A stretch of DNA of 64,000 bases. Source: Zygnema circumcarinatum. Its lineage: Eukaryota; Streptophyta; Zygnematophyceae; Zygnematales; Zygnemataceae. The notes under the pieces were generated by a model that worked only from the letters and a program-made list of their open reading frames with translations, did no database searches and was not told where the DNA came from. The stretch's first letter is position 1. Each line of letters begins with the position of its first letter. Shown piece by piece: positions 33,045 to 45,692 of this stretch. Made by a program: the position numbers and the translations under genes. The DNA is taken from contig CM074809.1 in the NCBI GenBank assembly GCA_037447605.1, positions 3,128,158 through 3,192,157 on the forward strand, in the 5' to 3' direction.

Positions 33045-34082
33045 TTAGGCTTTGCTTCTTACGGGACTCCATACAGGCTGAGTATTGTAACTACATTCTT
33101 CTTCTGCTTAGAAATACCCTTTCCTTGTTCCAAGGTTGCCTTGCTGATCAGCTGATTGGGCCAATCAGGTGAAAGTACGATGTTGAAAGGAATGTGTCTT
33201 GGCTTGGGAAGCGACAGAAGTTGTGAAGGCTGATTCTAACGTAGTGGATGACATGGTTCTGGAGAAGTCTGTGAGAGGAGTTCTGCTGTCCTCGTTCTTG
33301 GTGGCTTCAACGAGTAGAGCTGAGTGCTTGGGATACGCAGAAACCAAGTCTGTCATATGGCTGCAGCTTAATAGGATGTTAAAATAGTTTTAATACGAGT
33401 TCCATGCACTGAACCCTAAAAAAACTTGAAGACCTTAACCTTAAGCCTTCACTGTCTTGAACGATGATTTGCAACATTAGCACGCAATGGACATTCCCAC
33501 AAGTGCAATATGAATGTGAAATTGAATCCATCTCATGACAAAAAAAACGTCCAAGTAATTGTAGACGCCCCAATCGAGCACACAACACTGCACGGCCAAG
33601 GACAGACCAAAGACCAGATTATGGAAAATAATTTTTTTTTGCAACATACAACTTTCGACCAATTTTTCCGTAGCCAGTAAAGCTGCGACTCTATGTACCA
33701 CACACTGCGAGCTAACGCTCTTCCCAACCGAAACGATGAGAGGCAAAGCAGCCGCAGTGCCCAACAAGAAGGCCTACAAAACACTTTACTTAAACAGAGA
33801 TCCTCGTCCTCACGATCTCCCTCTCCCTCTCTCCCCACCCATAAAAAGGCGTAACGTAATCACATTAGCACTAAAAGCTAGCAGCATCCCCGCCCCCTAA
33901 ACTCACATTCTTAAGCGCAAAAATGGCCTTCTCTGGAATCTACCTCTCCCTGTCCCTATCCCTCCCTCTCTCTCCTCCCTCTCACTCTCTGCCTTTTCCC
34001 TGCCCTTGAGGATCCTTGTGACCCAAAGCAAAGAAACATCACGGAAGTGCTCGTTTTATGCGGCATCCTCTGAGAGCTGCTT
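33045..34082. other. 3' flanks of two convergent genes
   Basis: 3' flank of the pseudouridine synthase (+) and of the peptidase (-). No gene seen. A CT-rich stretch lies around 33810-34005. Confidence 0.4.
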
Positions 34083-37000
34083 TCAGGCGAGATGCTGCTT
34101 CAGCCAGGCGGAGATGGTGAGCCACTGCTCAAACTCGCTTTGGGGTCTGCATCATAATCACGCAGAGAGGGGAGAGTCCTCCCGAGGGCTTAATTAGGAC
34201 CCACTCCTTAACCACAACATGATAAATAGAACAAGTGAAAATAAACGAAACAAGTCCCGAACGATCAGCGCATCTAAAGGTATTTCTACACCAAGGTGAC
34301 GACCTACAAACCATACAGAAGCTGCAAAAGACCGGAAATCCTAAGAGATGCACTCGGCCTCCCACTGACAACTGGTCATCAAGCCAGGAAACTCACTTGT
34401 CAATGGCGTGATTGTCTTCTGGAAAGTAAAAAACTTTTGATTCCAAGCCTTGAGCTCGCAAAGCGTGGACAAACTGCAGTCCGTTCCCAAACCACCAAAG
34501 GATCCGTTTTTTGATCATCACCACTCGCTTTTGTCATTCACTTCTAAATCTTGATGCAACTGAAGCCACTCTTCTATCAAAAGTAAAAAGAAAAAAAAAT
34601 CCACTCTTCTATGAAATGTAAAAAGTAAAAAAACTACCAAGTGCTCGGGTGGATGTATCCAGTGCTTTGACATGGCAACTTACGAAGCACAGTTTCCTTA
34701 CACACTTATCCTTAACGATTGTGGAAAGCAGCTTCCATCAAGAGAAAAAACTAACACACGCAGACCATGTCGAACCTAAAACGTAATAACTTTCAAAATG
34801 GTCCTCCAACGAATCCATTATCACTAATACTCGAAAGCAGAGTGAGGGCTCTGTCCTTTGCTACTTTGTTAAGCTGAATTGGTCTATAAAGAGGACCCCG
34901 ACAAGACCACTGCACAACCGTCATACCTGAAGGCCATTCGAGACTGGAACTCTGCGATCTGCTCCACCCAAAAGAAACAAAGTAGGAACCTTCACCTGCA
35001 GCAAACAATTCACAATTCAATTCAGGAACATACTTTACTACGCAGCTGCACGTGCCACCTCCACAATCCACTTGCTGTAGCCATGATGACCTTGGGATAA
35101 ATATCCCACTTTCACCAATATTACATCCATACTGCAGCACTGTTACTATCTAGGCAATACAGGGACACTACATGTGGATAGGGGCGTAAAAATCTTGAAA
35201 GTGGACTTGTCTTTGACAAAAAGGCGAAGCACTTCTGTTAGAAGCACTTTTGTTAACGATCTTCACTTGGAGAATACGGGCAGACTGAAACAACATCACA
35301 TGGATGACGACTTTCAAACCTTCATAGGAAAGCAAGCGAGCTTGAACGAAATAAATTGTTTGCCATGAAACCCCTTGAAACAGTTGAAACAGAGAGTGAC
35401 TGTAACCATAGGCTTCAATCTTCCAACCATCATACCTTAGAAGCATGGCTTATCGGAGACGCTCTATAGAATGATTGAAGCTCCGACAAACTAGGGTTGT
35501 CTGAAAATCCGACCACTCCCTGAGCGCCAAGTGTCTCGACATATACCCAGTCGGGAATATCGGATGTAGAAACCATACTGACCAAGTTACACACAGGATT
35601 CCGAAGCACTGCTGTCCTAAATCTATCAGGAACCTGCACATAATCAGAATATATTGGAATTCTTAAATTCACTTTGTCCACAGATTCATTTGGCTGAGTC
35701 TTCCAGAACCTGTGTAGGAGAATTAGTGTTTCTGACTAGGTCTGCTCAGGAAGTTGAACATGGGCCTTTCTAAATTGTATAAAAAAGCTACTTGTTGACT
35801 ATTCAAAAAACGTTTGAAGGCTGTCAGACATTCAGGATTCTGGTTCATTTGTCGACCAACGGGAGCATCTTCAATCAACTTGTGTTGTATCCCTCCTGCA
35901 TCCACTGGTAGTTTGTGGGTTTTTTTAACTTGGGAATTTTAAATGACAGAGACATACCTGACCAATTAAATGGGCTGCGATGAATCCTCCATGAGACCCC
36001 CCTACAACTGCCACTCTGCTGCCGTCAGCATAGCCCAACGAGATCACCTTGTCGAGAGCTGCCAAGACATCTGCTACATCCTGCATCACCGTGACTTGGG
36101 ATACCTTCAAAATCACATGCACAATTGGAGCTGCCATACTGCATAGCAAAGAATTTGGTGGATTGAACTCGTCTGCAAGGCAAGATGCAGGTCAGGATGC
36201 GGAAAGAGTTCTAAGCCCAAAATGAAAGGTTTTTATGCCATTTATACTTTGCGGAAAGCAAAAGATTCGATTTCCGTAATGCAGGCTGCTCTACCAACTG
36301 ATCGATAGACATCTTTGCTCACATTTTTTTTTTTTGGTGATTTTTTTATCACACCCGTGTACAGACCTATGATTTGGATGTCCAACTTGCTGGGATGCTC
36401 CATCTTGCAACACCTAACAGTTATGGGTGAACTAAAGATGGTGTGGTTAACCAGACGGCCAACGAAAAGAAGGCAAGAAAAAAAATATTACCTGCCGGCC
36501 CACATTTTTGGGCAATGATTGCAGAGCTTCCTCACCAAAACCTAGAGAGCCCCTGTCCCAACAAAATCATCACAGTAAGTTTGTGTTTCTCTTCCACACA
36601 CATTCTCTATTTTTACTGATGAATTCTCCTCGCTGGTTTCACAGAAGGTGGAATAAACTAGGAAATCAGGTAGGAGTTGGCAGGTCCACATAGACTTCAG
36701 AAAATTGCTTTCTGAGCTTCTATGCCTTTCGACTTTATGACTTTTGCTGCTAGAGTTCTGAACTTGGCAGCCGACGATCACTGGAAAAAGTAATAAGATT
36801 GAAACTAATCGCTGCTTTTGGAATTAGTTAAGCATGCTAGGACTTCAGTTAGCATGTGTACTGTTGAAAAGCATTCACATCCTTAGAATCTCTGCCACTG
36901 TTTTCATAACACTTCATGTCGTTGTAAGAATCACCTCCGTCGGTATCTTGTCATGCACACTATGACACCTTGCGAAATCCTACAAGCAGTGCAAGTAACG

Positions 37001-40000
37001 GTCCAAATTCAATTGGGTTTGAGTCTCAAAAGTGTGAGGAAACACCTGTAGTTGACATGGAGAACACTGAATCCGAGTCCACACAGGTATGCGTACGGCA
37101 TCATGAAGCTTGTGGCGGTCACACCATGGGGTCCCCCATGAGGAACAACAACTAAAGGTTGCAATTCTGACTGTTGATTGTCCGATGAAGGCTGCCGTCT
37201 CACAAAAATGGCTTCAAAGGGCTGTTTGGCACCTGTTCAGATTCCCATGAGAGCGAAAGGGCTAAAAGAGGTGAGGAGCTGAGAGCTGCTTCGGACATAA
37301 TAAAGAGTTGCAAGTTTATTGCGTGGAATCTGAACGATTCGAAATGAAGTGGAGAGCATACCGTCTTGAAGGGGCTGACCTCGCGACACAACAGGAATAG
37401 AGACAACTTCAAACTCTGTAGATTTCAGTGCCATCTCCACCTGCAGGGAAGCAGCCCACTCGATTCCATGTTCAAGTCCTGTGGTTCTTGTATTTGAGAC
37501 TTATGATTAAAAGAACAAAAGGATACTAACTACGTCCTTGGTCTTATCGCCTATTCAATGCGATTTCTCTGCTACAACAAGAATAGATCGCCAGGACTTG
37601 CAAGAGTTGACAAGAGTCATCAAGAAACAGCGAACGAAAACCTGCTGCTTCACTAGAGTAAAAAGCAAACACAAAGATACAGCATTCGTTAGCCCCGAAG
37701 CACCCAAATTCCTCCATTTCCTGCTCTTGACAATCTTCCAAAACGTGCATCAGACTGTCCCAAGTTGGAAGAAAGCCAAACCTCGTCAGAGTACTCCACA
37801 TGAGGGGGCGAAATCTCTGACCAGAGCCAACCCTCAGCCTTGAGCCATCCTGCGTTGATTCTTCCCAACATCAGCTTGGTCGGACAAGCAGGTGTACTCG
37901 CACCTGAAGAGTCACAATACAACCATACAATGCTTCACTTCAGACCGACGATAGTCTATCGACTGCAATGCAACTTCTGCATAACAAGGTCGAGAATTCC
38001 GAACGAAAGGCATAGCTTATAAACTTAAAACAAAACATAAAAAAAAAAAAAAAAAAGAAAAAAAAAAACCCGGTGAGTGAAGTCAAACAGGATGGACAGA
38101 CAGTCTCCTAGAGACATCTTGATAACAAACGTTAACTACAGAGGAAGAGGCTCGTTGAGAGAAGTCCTTACCAGCTACCACCACATTGTTCCGAACGTCC
38201 AACAAGTTCCATGAAATTGGACCTTCAGGAGTCAGCCTAGAAACCCTCCCACTGCAATCCCCAACAAAACCCAAATGAGACGTGCCTATTGATGGACCAT
38301 AGCAACAATAACCTTCCCTTTGTCATCATTCTAACTGAGTTTGCAAACATGATCCAAAGCATGTGTTGCAGAAGAAGCAAAAAAGTGAATCAGCTGGCAG
38401 ATGTGATGCCCACCTTTCAACATGAACAGCAATGATTGCTTGAGTGCTTCTCCATGACGTTGTCAGCAGCAGAGTCCTGTTATCGGCCAACCAGGGAAAA
38501 GCGATCATCGAAGTGCAATACAGTCCTGGAAATCCTCCGATTTCTTCAGACCTTGGAACGACGTCAATCTGTAAACAAAGGGCGAGCATCCACCGAAGTC
38601 AAAAGTCACAGAGCAAAGATAAATCCAACTGCATCTCTGAGCTTGAAACTTCAACGTGCAATTACCCCCCTCTTTAACACCAAAGGATTGGTCTTCAACA
38701 CTCTTTAAGGTAAAGTCAGCCCGATCACCACAAAGAATATGAGTCTCAGTACTTGCAGGGTGGTCGAGGTAACTCTCCGTGGACGCTACTTCCCACATAC
38801 GAGACTTAATCATTAAAATTTTCGTGCAGAAAGCCACCAAACTGGAGTATTGACCAGCGGATGCAACTCTTCAAAGCACTCAGAAATATGAAAGGAACAT
38901 CGCAGTTTGTACACGATCAAATTTGTCCACTTCTAGCATCATAACAGGAGGGGCACCTACGATTGTCTGAATCGGCAGATCAGCCGATGGGGTAGCTGCT
39001 ATGAGTGGCAGCACCTCCCCGTTGCCGCTCTCCATGGCCATGGCCGACATCCCTCCCGCGGGAATGACTGCTTCCGGCGGCCATGGCACTGCATGGAGGG
39101 AGTTTGTGGCTGCATGGGCTCCACTGTCCACTGCTGCATGCGCTGATAGGAACACAAGGAGAGCACCATCCGGACTGCAGAACCCAATTCACAACATAGA
39201 ACAGGTCAGTATAGAGAAATGTCCTGGCACGAAAACGATGGGAGAGGACTGGTAATGATTCTAAACTAAGTGGGCTCTTTAGGACTTCCTTGTGGCTTGA
39301 TCACTTGAACCCTGAGCAGCAATGACCGCTTGCAGAGAATTTGTACTGTTGAGAGGATTCCACAATGTAGAACAACAACAGGGTCTGTACATTGACCCTT
39401 TGAATATGGGAAAGAACAAAGCTTAAAATGTTTCACGAATATTTGAAGACACCACCCACAAACTGGGGAAAGATCGAGCCCCTTTGGATAGCGAAGCAAC
39501 ATTGCCAAAGTCTGTCTGTTGTGCCATATAAACATACTGAAACTGATTTCCTATGAAGGGCACAGAAAACCAAAGGTGAAAATGTGCAAGAAAAAAACCT
39601 GAATCGCGGGGCGAATGCACTGCTGATGCCATTTGTCAATTTAACAGATTCTGCACCTCGTGAATAGCTGCCACATCCAGAGGCACAGCATGAGTCAATT
39701 CATGACCATTGGTATTCACCTATTTCCATATGTGCACAACGAGGATAGGAGACTACCTAGTTAACATGCTTCTTACATTGGTTCAATCTTAAACAACCTT
39801 TCAGTAACTTTGCTCCATTCTTGAACAACAGTTTGCAAACGAAAAGACCTACTGTTTCGAGGATTTGAAATTCAAAAGTAGACATCGATTCATGGCCAGC
39901 AGCCACTACGTTTCAAAGGCTACATGTACAAGCTGTGACCCAAATTGATTCAAAAGTAACTGAAAGGAAACACGTATGTACTGTTGCTAACTTACACAGG

Positions 40001-42902
40001 TGTTGTAGGTGAAGCTCCGGGAACAGAAACCGAGTAAAGGGCACAAGGGCGATTGAAACAATAAACCATCCCTAGCCTCTTGTGCGTTCCAAAGTTTGTG
40101 GCATATGAAGACCAGCCTACATACACGAGAGTGTCTTGAAATCCCCCCAAAGGTGGGCCCCACACCACCTGCCCTGCACTGACACCGGCTGGAATACCTT
40201 CCACAGATTGAACTGTTCCGCTGGCAACATTCACAAAGGGAGGGGAAAAACGTCAGCATAAGTCTGAAGGAAACGCTTAGCACTATCCATAGTAAGAAAC
40301 AAAAATAACAAGCAGGCAATTACGGGGCTTCCTGCAAACTAGCAGAAAGTAGCATCCTATACACTTAAGGCTGTACAAAGTTACATGAATCCTGTAAGGC
40401 GAGCGAAGAACAGAGTTTTGAGCATCGGAATATGAAGGATCAGCCTTGGGCTTTGAAAATTTATGGTAGCTATCTGATTCTACAGTATTGTGGCACCGCT
40501 GACAACAAAGGTGAGAAACGTAATTCTTATCTTTCATCCATTCGGAAAAACAAAAACTATCTCTGTGTGATATATGAGAGGAACAGATCTTTCATCTACA
40601 TCGCTTTCACTTTCTCGCGAGACATTTGTCTTTCCCTTATGAGGTTGTGTGATTGATAACCACGTTGCGCAGTTTGCAGTAAAAACTACTACGATAACTG
40701 TCCGCTTTCAGGAAGCAATGGGTAATCCTAAAGATTTCGATCACAATATTGTTTTGGGATAACCATGTCAATTCCTAGTTTCATTCAGCCGCCCAGGTTT
40801 CAAGTTTTAAGATGTCAACATTATGTCTGATGGTGTGATCTAAAACCAATTGACCCCATCAAGGTGATCGTAACTGCTTGCACATTTCTACTCTCAAAAT
40901 TTCTAGGTGTCGATCAAGGGCATGATGTCTGCTCAATCTAGAACAGCTCAAGCGCATGCCGAGCTAGAATCCCACTCAACTACACCAAGTCAACATAGAA
41001 ACAGACTTCTCTTGTCAGATATTATGTAAAAAGTAACTGATGTTGTGGTTTGGGTACATACTCCAACGTGTCAAGCAAGTAGAGAAGCGGCCTCCCCTTC
41101 CCTGTGTACCGCTCTCCCCAGTCTTCTTGCCAGGGTCCCCTCCCCTTCCAAGTACCCGCCTCCGAAAGGCTTTCACTAACAACGGGCTTTTCAGATTTCA
41201 AACCCTTTACTTTAGTCGTAAACCCAGGAGTCGACGATAGCGACGTTTTGGATGAGTTTTGTCGGCCAAAAACAGGCCGAGACTTTTGAGGCTCCTCTGC
41301 CACATAAGCAACTTTAGTTTCATCCATACTCCACGAAACGCCCTCAAACCTGCGACAGAACCGGAAGGAATTATTCACTCACTGAATTACTCATTTCTGA
41401 CCAGCCCCTCATTTCATTCCGCAATGAGTGCGCATGCAATGCATAGAAACGTCTACTCATGGGGACAAGGATGACAAACGATAAGAAAGGAGCCATGAAC
41501 TTGCATTGGCTCTTGTGTCCTGGTGAGTTTTTCACACATTCCAGAATGCATGCCAAGAAGGAAGAAGCTGAAGAAATATGAAAAACACCCATTTTTGTCA
41601 CCAAACGACAGGTAAGGGAAACAAGTTTGCGTATCCTCTACTTCAAGCCTTCTTGCAGCATGTGGAGGCGGCAAATGAAAGAAAGGATAACAGCAAGCCT
41701 AAGTCCAGACTTAATCATGGAGTTTACTACTAGAAATAAATGACAAATTTCACGGCCGGGCACGTGGCCCTTTAAACATAGAGACACAATAACTAAACAG
41801 AAAAGAAAAACAAAACAAAAAAAAGACCGAGGAAATCCTACCAGCCATCATTGTACACTGTTCCGTGTAATGCTTGTGGCACAAATACTTCTTTTAGAAG
41901 TCGTCCTGAGCCCCAGATCTCGAACTTGACTGGACCTGGCTCTTTGCCAGGCTCCCCGTTCTTTACCAAAAGCAGACGGTTACCAGAAGGTGAGGGTACT
42001 GCAAGCGAAATTCCGGTCAACTCGAGAGGAAATGGAGCCCAGTGGAAAAACGACAGATCACCCTGTGGCTCAGGAATGTGTGCACTGGACAGAAACTTCC
42101 GAATACTGTTGCTAGGGAGGTTGCGTTGACTCATCGCCACCACCACATCAAGGCCTCCTTTCCCTGAAGCACAGAAATGTCAGGTAAAATGTCGCGATCT
42201 CTGTTAACAAGTCGACTACCCTAATAAGCACAAGAAACACACTTCGTCCAAGTTTGAAACAACCACATACACAGAGTGAATGCTTTGATACAGCCAGTTC
42301 CTTCATCTTTCAGCCTGACAACAGACAAATAACCTGTCAATGAACCTATTCGGGAGAACCCAGTTCGCATGTGTAAAAAGGTCATACGGGTCGCCTATTT
42401 AAAACTAGGGTTCCCGAAATATTTGAAAGTTTCAAGTACGATTTACTCGTGAGTGGAGGATAGGGATATCTGGAATTGAAAAGGAGAATAATGCTGCTGG
42501 TCTAGAGTACAAAAAACCCAAGCTTAATGAAAAACATCATACACTTGAATGGTGGTGAAGCCAACAAACGGTGGGCACCATTGCAGCTTACTCCCTGGAG
42601 ACCTTGCCTGCACGAACTCCTGCTTTCACTCATGCACCATGATGAATACTCATTGCGGATTGACTCGACTATACTCTCATTTTGGGACTTTCTAAAATTC
42701 CATATTTTGGCGGGCATACGCGCGAGAGTACTATGAAATAAGTACCTTTATAGCCCGTACCATTGGGAGTCATGCGACACCATGCCTTCTCAATATTGGC
42801 TATAGCTGAAAAGGCCTCGAGGAGCTGCTCTTCTTCCCCGAACTGCGGCTCATCATCTATTGGTGACCCGTTTCCCTCCATCTCTCCTTGCTCTACAGGC
42901 AT
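34083..42902 (-). CDS. AARE: Acylamino-acid-releasing enzyme (oxidised protein hydrolase, S9C peptidase)
   Basis: Seventeen exons in coding order: 42902-42746, 42163-41842, 41349-41062, 40220-39996, 39667-39599, 39174-38961, 38568-38414, 38251-38172, 37903-37782, 37440-37362, 37232-37046, 36552-36492, 36080-35958, 35633-35436, 34995-34927, 34473-34397 and 34146-34083. They total 2490 bp, 829 residues, with every phase consistent. The first ten exons form the seven-bladed propeller (for example GVSWSMDETKVAYVAEEP, GQVVWGPPLGG, AAVDSGAHAATNSLH). The alpha/beta-hydrolase part has HGGPHG, the nucleophile serine in VVGGSHGGF, the Asp in GGADRRVPVSNG and the His in PEDNHAID. The enzyme removes N-acylated residues from peptides and degrades oxidised proteins in cytosol or plastid. 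The start is open: the frame continues upstream to an acceptor near 43001, so a leader exon may exist. Confidence 0.92.
36248..36312 (-). other. tRNA-like fragment in an intron of the peptidase gene
   Basis: On the minus strand GATCAGTTGGTAGAGCAG resembles a tRNA D-arm (A box), and ATCGAATC followed by CTTTCCGCA resembles a T-arm and acceptor end. Only about 20 bases separate them, too few for an anticodon arm, and the 5' acceptor strand is absent. It is probably a decayed tRNA or tRNA-derived SINE head. Confidence 0.35.
38037..38070 (+). repeat. A-rich tract in an intron
   Basis: A run of A residues broken by a few G lies in the peptidase intron between exons 8 and 9. No further structure was noted. 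Confidence 0.7.
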
Positions 42903-44959
42903 GGATCCGCCTTCTCCTTTGACAGAGTTCGATAACTGCAATGTGCCTGCCCGTTCTAGGCCAACGCTTTGGCGCCTTTCAAGAGACCAATTGAGAAACC
43001 TGCAGACAAGAAGGAAACGACTTCGACGCGTTAAGAATGAAAGACGAGTTTCGAAGTAATATTACAAGAAGTAACGAACTTCGACAATAAAGACATGGAA
43101 GTTCACAAGATTCATGCATTCCAATGCAGCTCCTTCGTGCAAGAAAAAATGCGGGGGAGTCTTCCCGATCCCTCACAAACAGCTTCAACGCACTCGGAAA
43201 TGCTGCTGATCTGCGAAAATCTGAGTAAATTTGGACCTTCAGAAAAGCTAATGCTGTGCACAGAAAGAAAGGCAGGCCCTCAGAAAAGGGAGTTCTGTTC
43301 GAGCTGACAAAAAAAAAAAACAAAGACTATCAGGCACCTTTTGAAAATCAAAAGTATTCAAACTGCAACTTGCCAACTGCTACTGGACTATCAGATCAAC
43401 CTCTACAAACATCATGAGCACCTGTTCTGCTTGTTATCTCTCCCACGAGAACAACGGTTCAGCGATCTGTGCTGCACACAGAGACCCTCCCAGCTTCCAG
43501 CAACCCAAGCGCCTTGAGAAGATGAGAGAATGCGCGGAAAGTAAGGCTGAAAATGAGAAGAATCCCCGAGATCTGCAAAAAAGAGAGGCCCTCTACGACC
43601 TCCCTGTGAGAGGAAGCCTCTCAGGCCGAGCCCTAGCAGCGCCAGTTGGCTTGCCGGAGTGCAGGACAGCCTTTTTCCCTCCCTCTCTACCTCCCTCTCC
43701 CTTTCCCTCTCCCTCCCTCTCCCTCTGCCTGCCTGCAGCGTCGTCCCTCCTCTCTGTACGGTAGCGGCACAGCCACAGCCCAGAGCAGGTCCCAGACCGG
43801 CGGGCCTCTTCGTACACAGTACGGCTCTACGCGCACATACCTGAGGCCGTGCCGTACAATTCTGGTACAACCGTACACTGTACTTTATGTACGAACGGAT
43901 GAGCAGGGGCCGTGCATTCGGCGCGTTTCTGGTGGTGAACGACTGGGACGGGGCGGGAGGGGGCTTCCTTTGGGGCCTAAGAAAGGAAATATTTTACTTC
44001 GGGGAAGGTTTGGAATGGGTCGGTCATGTGCAAACTGATTATATAGGACGATCCTTGAAAAAATAAAAAATAAAAGAGATGATTTTGGCATTGATATGAT
44101 GGCGATGCCATGGAAGGGAAACAACCTTAAAGCCTCCACTCTTTCCCCGCGCTTTAAGAAAGAGTATGTGGAGGATGACAGGGAGCTCCTAAAGGTAACA
44201 ATGCTGGCCAATAGCGGGATCGAGAACCACGAGTGGCCAGAAGGACCCAAAGTGGGGGACGAGGACCTCAGCGCTCACCGACCAACCACCAAACTGCCTT
44301 TTGTCGCAGCGGCGAGGCCAGGGTACAGTGGCAGGGCCGGTACACGTGTTGGATATCGATTGGTGCCACGTGGAACCACAACCGCTTGCTCAATGTGTGG
44401 CCGCCACGTGGAAGAAAATCATTACAGTATTGGTTATTTTTTTATTTTTTCCGACGGCAAGGATTTCCAATTTGAAACCGTGCGTGCCGGTACCGGATGG
44501 CGTACGCATGACGTCAGAAAGTTTTTGGGTTTGCTTACGTGGCAACGGACCCTCGCGTCCTTGACCCAACGGCGGGAAAAAGTCGGAAACCGCAAGTGTG
44601 GCCGAAGTTATTGAACATTTGAAATCGACGAAAAACCTTCAAGTGTCCGACTAGGAAGAATTTCAGTACCAAGAATTTTTTTTTGTTCGAATTATATGGA
44701 GTTCACTTCTTACACACCTTTTTGGATAGATACACACATTTAAAAAATCCCGAAACTCTACCCTAAAATAAGATCTTACCGGCGAAAAAAGGTGTGTATT
44801 ATTAGCCAAAAAGGTGTGTAAATAGACACTTAGCATTCTATTTGATTGAACAATTTCCAAAATTCAAAAACCTGCTCAAGCCTTGTGCTGGTTCTGTTGC
44901 ACAAACCAGGTTTGGACCTTACAAACCAGGTCTGGACCGTACACCCCGTCCTGGTACAC
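42903..44959. other. 5' region of the peptidase gene and intergenic DNA
   Basis: Positions 42903-43001 stay in frame with peptidase exon 1 and may be coding or leader. A CT-rich stretch on the + strand (43675-43740) may be the leader or promoter. Around 44340-44412 lie ACACGTGT, CCACGTGGAA and CCACGTGGAAG G-box motifs. A 16-bp inverted pair occurs at 44710-44725 and 44806-44821. No additional gene is supported. Confidence 0.45.
44710..44821. repeat. 16-bp inverted repeat pair, 112 bp apart end to end
   Basis: TTACACACCTTTTTGG at 44710-44725 is exactly complementary to CCAAAAAGGTGTGTAA at 44806-44821. It could be a tiny inverted-repeat element or a large hairpin. Confidence 0.55.
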
Positions 44960-45449
44960 GGGGTCCTCGTCATATTTTCCACCTTCAACAGTGCGTCACC
45001 AATAAATTCGCACCGATTTTGCCGAAACCACCTTTCCGTACGGTAACTTTGTGTTAGCCGTACTATTCGTACTATCCGTACTAGTCGTACTAGCTTTACT
45101 AGCCGTTACGGGCTTACGCAAAACTTCACCTAATCTCCCCGCCCGTGCCGCCGTAAGAGGCGCTCGCTCTTCTCCCCTTCTTCTTGGTTTCGATACGATA
45201 CGACAAGATACGATACGACCAGATACGGTAATAGCCGTACTATCCGTGCTAACCGTACTAACCGTACTAACCAATACGGTACGATGCGGTACGATATCAC
45301 AACAAACGATACGATGCGATGCGTACGGACACACATGAACACTAACATAATTCCGCTCGCCTATTGGTAACACGGACCTTCTATTTGCCAAAAACAATAT
45401 TTTCGCCCGGTATTTGCCGAAACCAGGTGGAAAATATGACGAGGACCCC
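44960..45449. mobile_element. 490-bp inverted-repeat element with internal CGTACTA array
   Basis: Perfect 25-bp inverted repeats lie at 44960-44984 (starting GGGGTCCTCGTCATATTTTC) and 45425-45449. Between them is a run of CGTACTA/CCGTACTAA-like units (about 45057-45100 and 45235-45275) and GATACGATACGA units (45195-45230, 45290-45320). No coding capacity is seen. No clear target-site duplication was found, so it may be a MITE or a fold-back element. Confidence 0.65.
45057..45325 (+). repeat. CGTACTA and GATACGA short tandem units
   Basis: Short imperfect units (CCGTACTA, TCGTACTA, CGATACGATACGA) are repeated and often self-complementary (GTAC, CGTACG). They fill most of the inner part of the inverted-repeat element. 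Confidence 0.6.
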
Positions 45450-45568
45450 CTGTAGTTTGCTGCTCCTTCTGGGCGCCAATCACAGCTGACTTCAATTTGG
45501 AAAGGTGTGTTACATTGCTGCTGTTGCCCTAATCGCGCAAAGTCAAAGCCAAAGCTTAACTCGGGGCT

Positions 45569-45595
45569 AACCCTAACCCTAAACTCTAACCCTAA
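45569..45595 (+). repeat. Interstitial telomere-like repeat
   Basis: GCTAACCCTAACCCTAAACTCTAACCCTAA combines CCCTAA and one CCCTAAA unit just upstream of the zinc-finger gene. It could act as a telo-box or be a chance or repair-derived tract. Confidence 0.5.
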
Positions 45596-45692
45596 TTCTT
45601 ATAAGTCTCACAAGTAACAAGCAGCTTCATGAGTGGTTCTCCTCCTCGCCTGTGAGAATCCTTTCCAGCAGGAAGCCTTCTCAGCAAGCAGG

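Noticed and set aside
36248-36312. A functional tRNA gene
   Set aside because: There is no room for an anticodon arm and no matching 5' acceptor strand; kept only as a tRNA-like fragment.
43412-43870. 152-codon minus-strand frame upstream of the peptidase gene
   Set aside because: It is mostly a translated purine-rich tract. It could overlap a leader exon, but there is no evidence for coding.
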